From assembly GCA_047975205.1 (NCBI GenBank), contig JBKEDC010000025.1, positions 1 through 26,405 of the forward strand: a stretch of 26,405 bases of DNA, written 5' to 3'. The translations under genes were made by a program, and so were the position numbers. How positions within the stretch are numbered: the stretch's first letter is position 1; the number at the start of each line of letters is the position of its first letter. This document shows, piece by piece, positions 24,758 through 26,405 of this stretch. Source of the DNA: JBKEDC01 sp047975205 (GTDB lineage Bacteria; Bacteroidota; Bacteroidia; Bacteroidales; Prolixibacteraceae). The notes beneath the pieces were generated by a model, which was given only the letters and a program-made list of their open reading frames with translations, had not been told where the DNA came from and ran no database searches.

Positions 24758-25366
24758 ATGGCTAGATATAGAGGACCAAAATCAAAAATTGCCCGTAAAT
24801 TTGGTGAACCAATTTTCGGATCAGATAAAGTATTAGAGAGAAAAAATTACCCTCCAGGTTTTCATGGACTGGCATCTCGTCGTCGTAAGAAATCAGAGTA
24901 TGGTTTGCAACTTATGGAAAAGCAAAAAGCCAAATATACTTATGGAGTATTAGAGAAACAATTCGCTCGTATGTTCCAAAAGGCTTCGGCTTCGAAAGGT
25001 ATTACCGGAGAGGTACTACTTCAGTTATTAGAGTCCCGTTTGGATAATGTTGTTTTTCGTTTAGGATTAGCAAAGTCAAGAGCTGGAGCTCGCCAACTTG
25101 TATCACACAAGCATATTACGGTTAATGGGGAGCTCTGCAATATCCCTTCTTACTCGGTTCGTCCAGGTGACGTGATTGGCGTGCGTGAAAAATCAAAATC
25201 TCTTGAGATAGTTGTGGAAGCATTGACTTCAAATCGTTCTACTCAGTCAGCTTGGTTGGAATGGGATTCAGTCTCTATGACAGGTAAATTTCTTAATCGT
25301 CCAGAGCGTGAGGAAATTCAAGAGAACATCAAAGAACAACTTATCGTTGAGTTGTATTCTAAATAA
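24758..25366 (+). CDS. rpsD: 30S ribosomal protein S4
   Basis: S4, a primary 16S rRNA-binding protein and, in E. coli, the translational repressor of the alpha operon. It is 202 aa. It begins MARYRGPKSKIARKFGEPIFG. The S4 RNA-binding domain is at about residues 92-155 (LLQLLESRLDNVVFRLGLAKSRAGARQLVSHKHITVNG). It ends ENIKEQLIVELYSK. No alpha-operon pseudoknot was recognised before rpsM, so E. coli-style control is doubtful here. Confidence 0.99.
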   Translation: MARYRGPKSKIARKFGEPIFGSDKVLERKNYPPGFHGLASRRRKKSEYGLQLMEKQKAKYTYGVLEKQFARMFQKASASKGITGEVLLQLLESRLDNVVFRLGLAKSRAGARQLVSHKHITVNGELCNIPSYSVRPGDVIGVREKSKSLEIVVEALTSNRSTQSAWLEWDSVSMTGKFLNRPEREEIQENIKEQLIVELYSK

Positions 25367-25387
25367 TAAAATTACTCAGTATTAATT

Positions 25388-26380
25388 ATGGCAATATTAG
25401 CATTCCAAAAACCGGATAAGGTAATAATGGTAGAGTCTAATGACAAATTCGGAAAATTTGAATTTCGTCCATTGGAGCCTGGCTATGGAATTACAATAGG
25501 TAATGCTCTTCGTCGCATTTTACTTTCTTCTTTAGAAGGTTATGCTATTACAACTCTTAAAATAGAAGGGGTTGATCATGAGTTTGCAACTATAAAAGGT
25601 GTGATGGAGGATGTGACCCAAATCATTCTTAATCTTAAGCAAATTCGTTTTAAAAAAGAAGGAGAAGAGCAAGACGGGGATAAAGTTACGATTAGCATTT
25701 CAGGACAAGAAACTTTTACAGCAGGTGATATTAATAAGTTCATGACAGGCTTTAAGGTTTTAAATCCAGAGTTAGTGATTTGTAGGATGGAATCCGATGT
25801 AAATCTTCAGATGCAAATAACGATAGACAAAGGTCGTGGGTATGTATCTGGTCCTGAAAACAAGCCTAATGATGCTGAGTTTGGTTTGATTCCGATTGAT
25901 TCGATCTTCACTCCTATCCGTAATGTGAAGTATACGGTGGAAAACTATCGTGTGGAGCAAAAAACTGATTATGAAAAATTAGTCTTTGAGATTGATACAG
26001 ATGGTTCTATAAATCCTAAAGATGCCTTGAAAGAGGCAGCAAAGATCCTAATTCATCACTTTCTATTGTTCTCTGACGAGAAGATTACTCTTGATACAGA
26101 AGAAAAATATGCTAATGAAGAATTTGATGAAGAGGTGTTGCATATGCGTCAGTTGTTGAAAACAAAGTTAGTCGACATGGATCTTTCGGTTCGAGCTCTT
26201 AATTGTTTGAAAGCAGCTGAGGTTGATACTTTAGGAGAATTGGTTACGTTTAATCGTAATGATTTATTGAAGTTTCGTAACTTTGGTAAGAAATCGCTTA
26301 CAGAACTTGATGAATTGTTAGTAGAATTGAATCTAACATTCGGAATGGATATTACTAAGTATAAATTAGATAAGGAATAA
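25388..26380 (+). CDS. rpoA: DNA-directed RNA polymerase subunit alpha
   Basis: Alpha subunit, whose dimer starts RNA polymerase assembly and whose C-terminal domain contacts DNA and activators. It is 330 aa. The N-terminal domain shows FEFRPLEPGYGITIGNALRRILLSSLEGYAI and GRGYVSGPENK. The C-terminal domain shows DLSVRALNCLKAAEVDTLGELV and LKFRNFGKKSLTELDELL; Arg269, Asn272, Lys302 and Ser303 correspond to E. coli Arg265, Asn268, Lys298 and Ser299, the UP-element contacts, so DNA binding appears kept. It starts 21 nt after rpsD and ends 5 nt before rplQ. Confidence 0.99.
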   Translation: MAILAFQKPDKVIMVESNDKFGKFEFRPLEPGYGITIGNALRRILLSSLEGYAITTLKIEGVDHEFATIKGVMEDVTQIILNLKQIRFKKEGEEQDGDKVTISISGQETFTAGDINKFMTGFKVLNPELVICRMESDVNLQMQITIDKGRGYVSGPENKPNDAEFGLIPIDSIFTPIRNVKYTVENYRVEQKTDYEKLVFEIDTDGSINPKDALKEAAKILIHHFLLFSDEKITLDTEEKYANEEFDEEVLHMRQLLKTKLVDMDLSVRALNCLKAAEVDTLGELVTFNRNDLLKFRNFGKKSLTELDELLVELNLTFGMDITKYKLDKE

Positions 26381-26385
26381 GCAAA

Positions 26386-26405
26386 ATGAGACACAATAAA
26401 AAATT
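26386..26405 (+). CDS. rplQ: 50S ribosomal protein L17 (first codons only; cut by window edge)
   Basis: Only ATG plus five full codons are visible, reading MRHNKK. This is the usual start of L17, and rplQ normally follows rpoA, here after 5 nt. The remainder lies outside the window. Confidence 0.85.

Overview
The window is a run of informational genes, all on the + strand: RNA polymerase subunits beta and beta', the str cluster, and the S10, spc and alpha ribosomal-protein clusters. The protein sequences, the gene order and the promoter elements point to Bacteroidota, most likely Bacteroidales or a close relative. Three signs support this. A DUF3467 gene lies directly behind rpoC. Promoter-like elements fit the TTTG / TAnnTTTG consensus rather than TTGACA / TATAAT. 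Most genes lack a Shine-Dalgarno (SD) sequence. The DNA is moderately AT-rich, and the genus cannot be named from this window.

Layout. Positions 1-8317 hold the 3' part of rpoB (the 5' end lies outside), rpoC, the DUF3467 gene and a strong intrinsic terminator that closes the unit. Positions 8318-9460 hold two non-ribosomal genes, a glyoxalase I-like metalloenzyme with all four metal ligands and a TetR-family regulator, each behind its own candidate promoter. Positions 9461-9926 hold no gene; their distal part carries the best promoter candidate (TATCTTTG) and a leader with two potential hairpins. Positions 9927-13030 are rpsL, rpsG (GTG start) and fusA, with a 135-nt intercistronic region before rpsG that can fold. 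Positions 13051-26405 are rpsJ, rplC, rplD, rplW, rplB, rpsS, rplV, rpsC, rplP, rpmC, rpsQ, rplN, rplX, rplE, rpsN, rpsH, rplF, rplR, rpsE, rpmD, rplO, secY, infA, rpmJ, rpsM, rpsK, rpsD, rpoA and the first codons of rplQ. Gaps in this stretch are mostly 2-35 nt, and two joints overlap.

Together these genes build most of the transcription core (beta, beta', alpha), much of both ribosomal subunits, elongation factor G, initiation factor IF-1 and the SecY translocon pore. Their clustering lets growth rate set their output jointly.

I found no mobile element, CRISPR array, tRNA or rRNA gene, and no clear undescribed system. The points most worth a second look are an asparagine at the RpoB position equivalent to E. 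coli His526 (rifampicin site), an identical 16-nt SD-plus-start string before rplW and rplF, potential RNA structures before rpsL and rpsG, and the glyoxalase/TetR pair between the RNA polymerase and str units.
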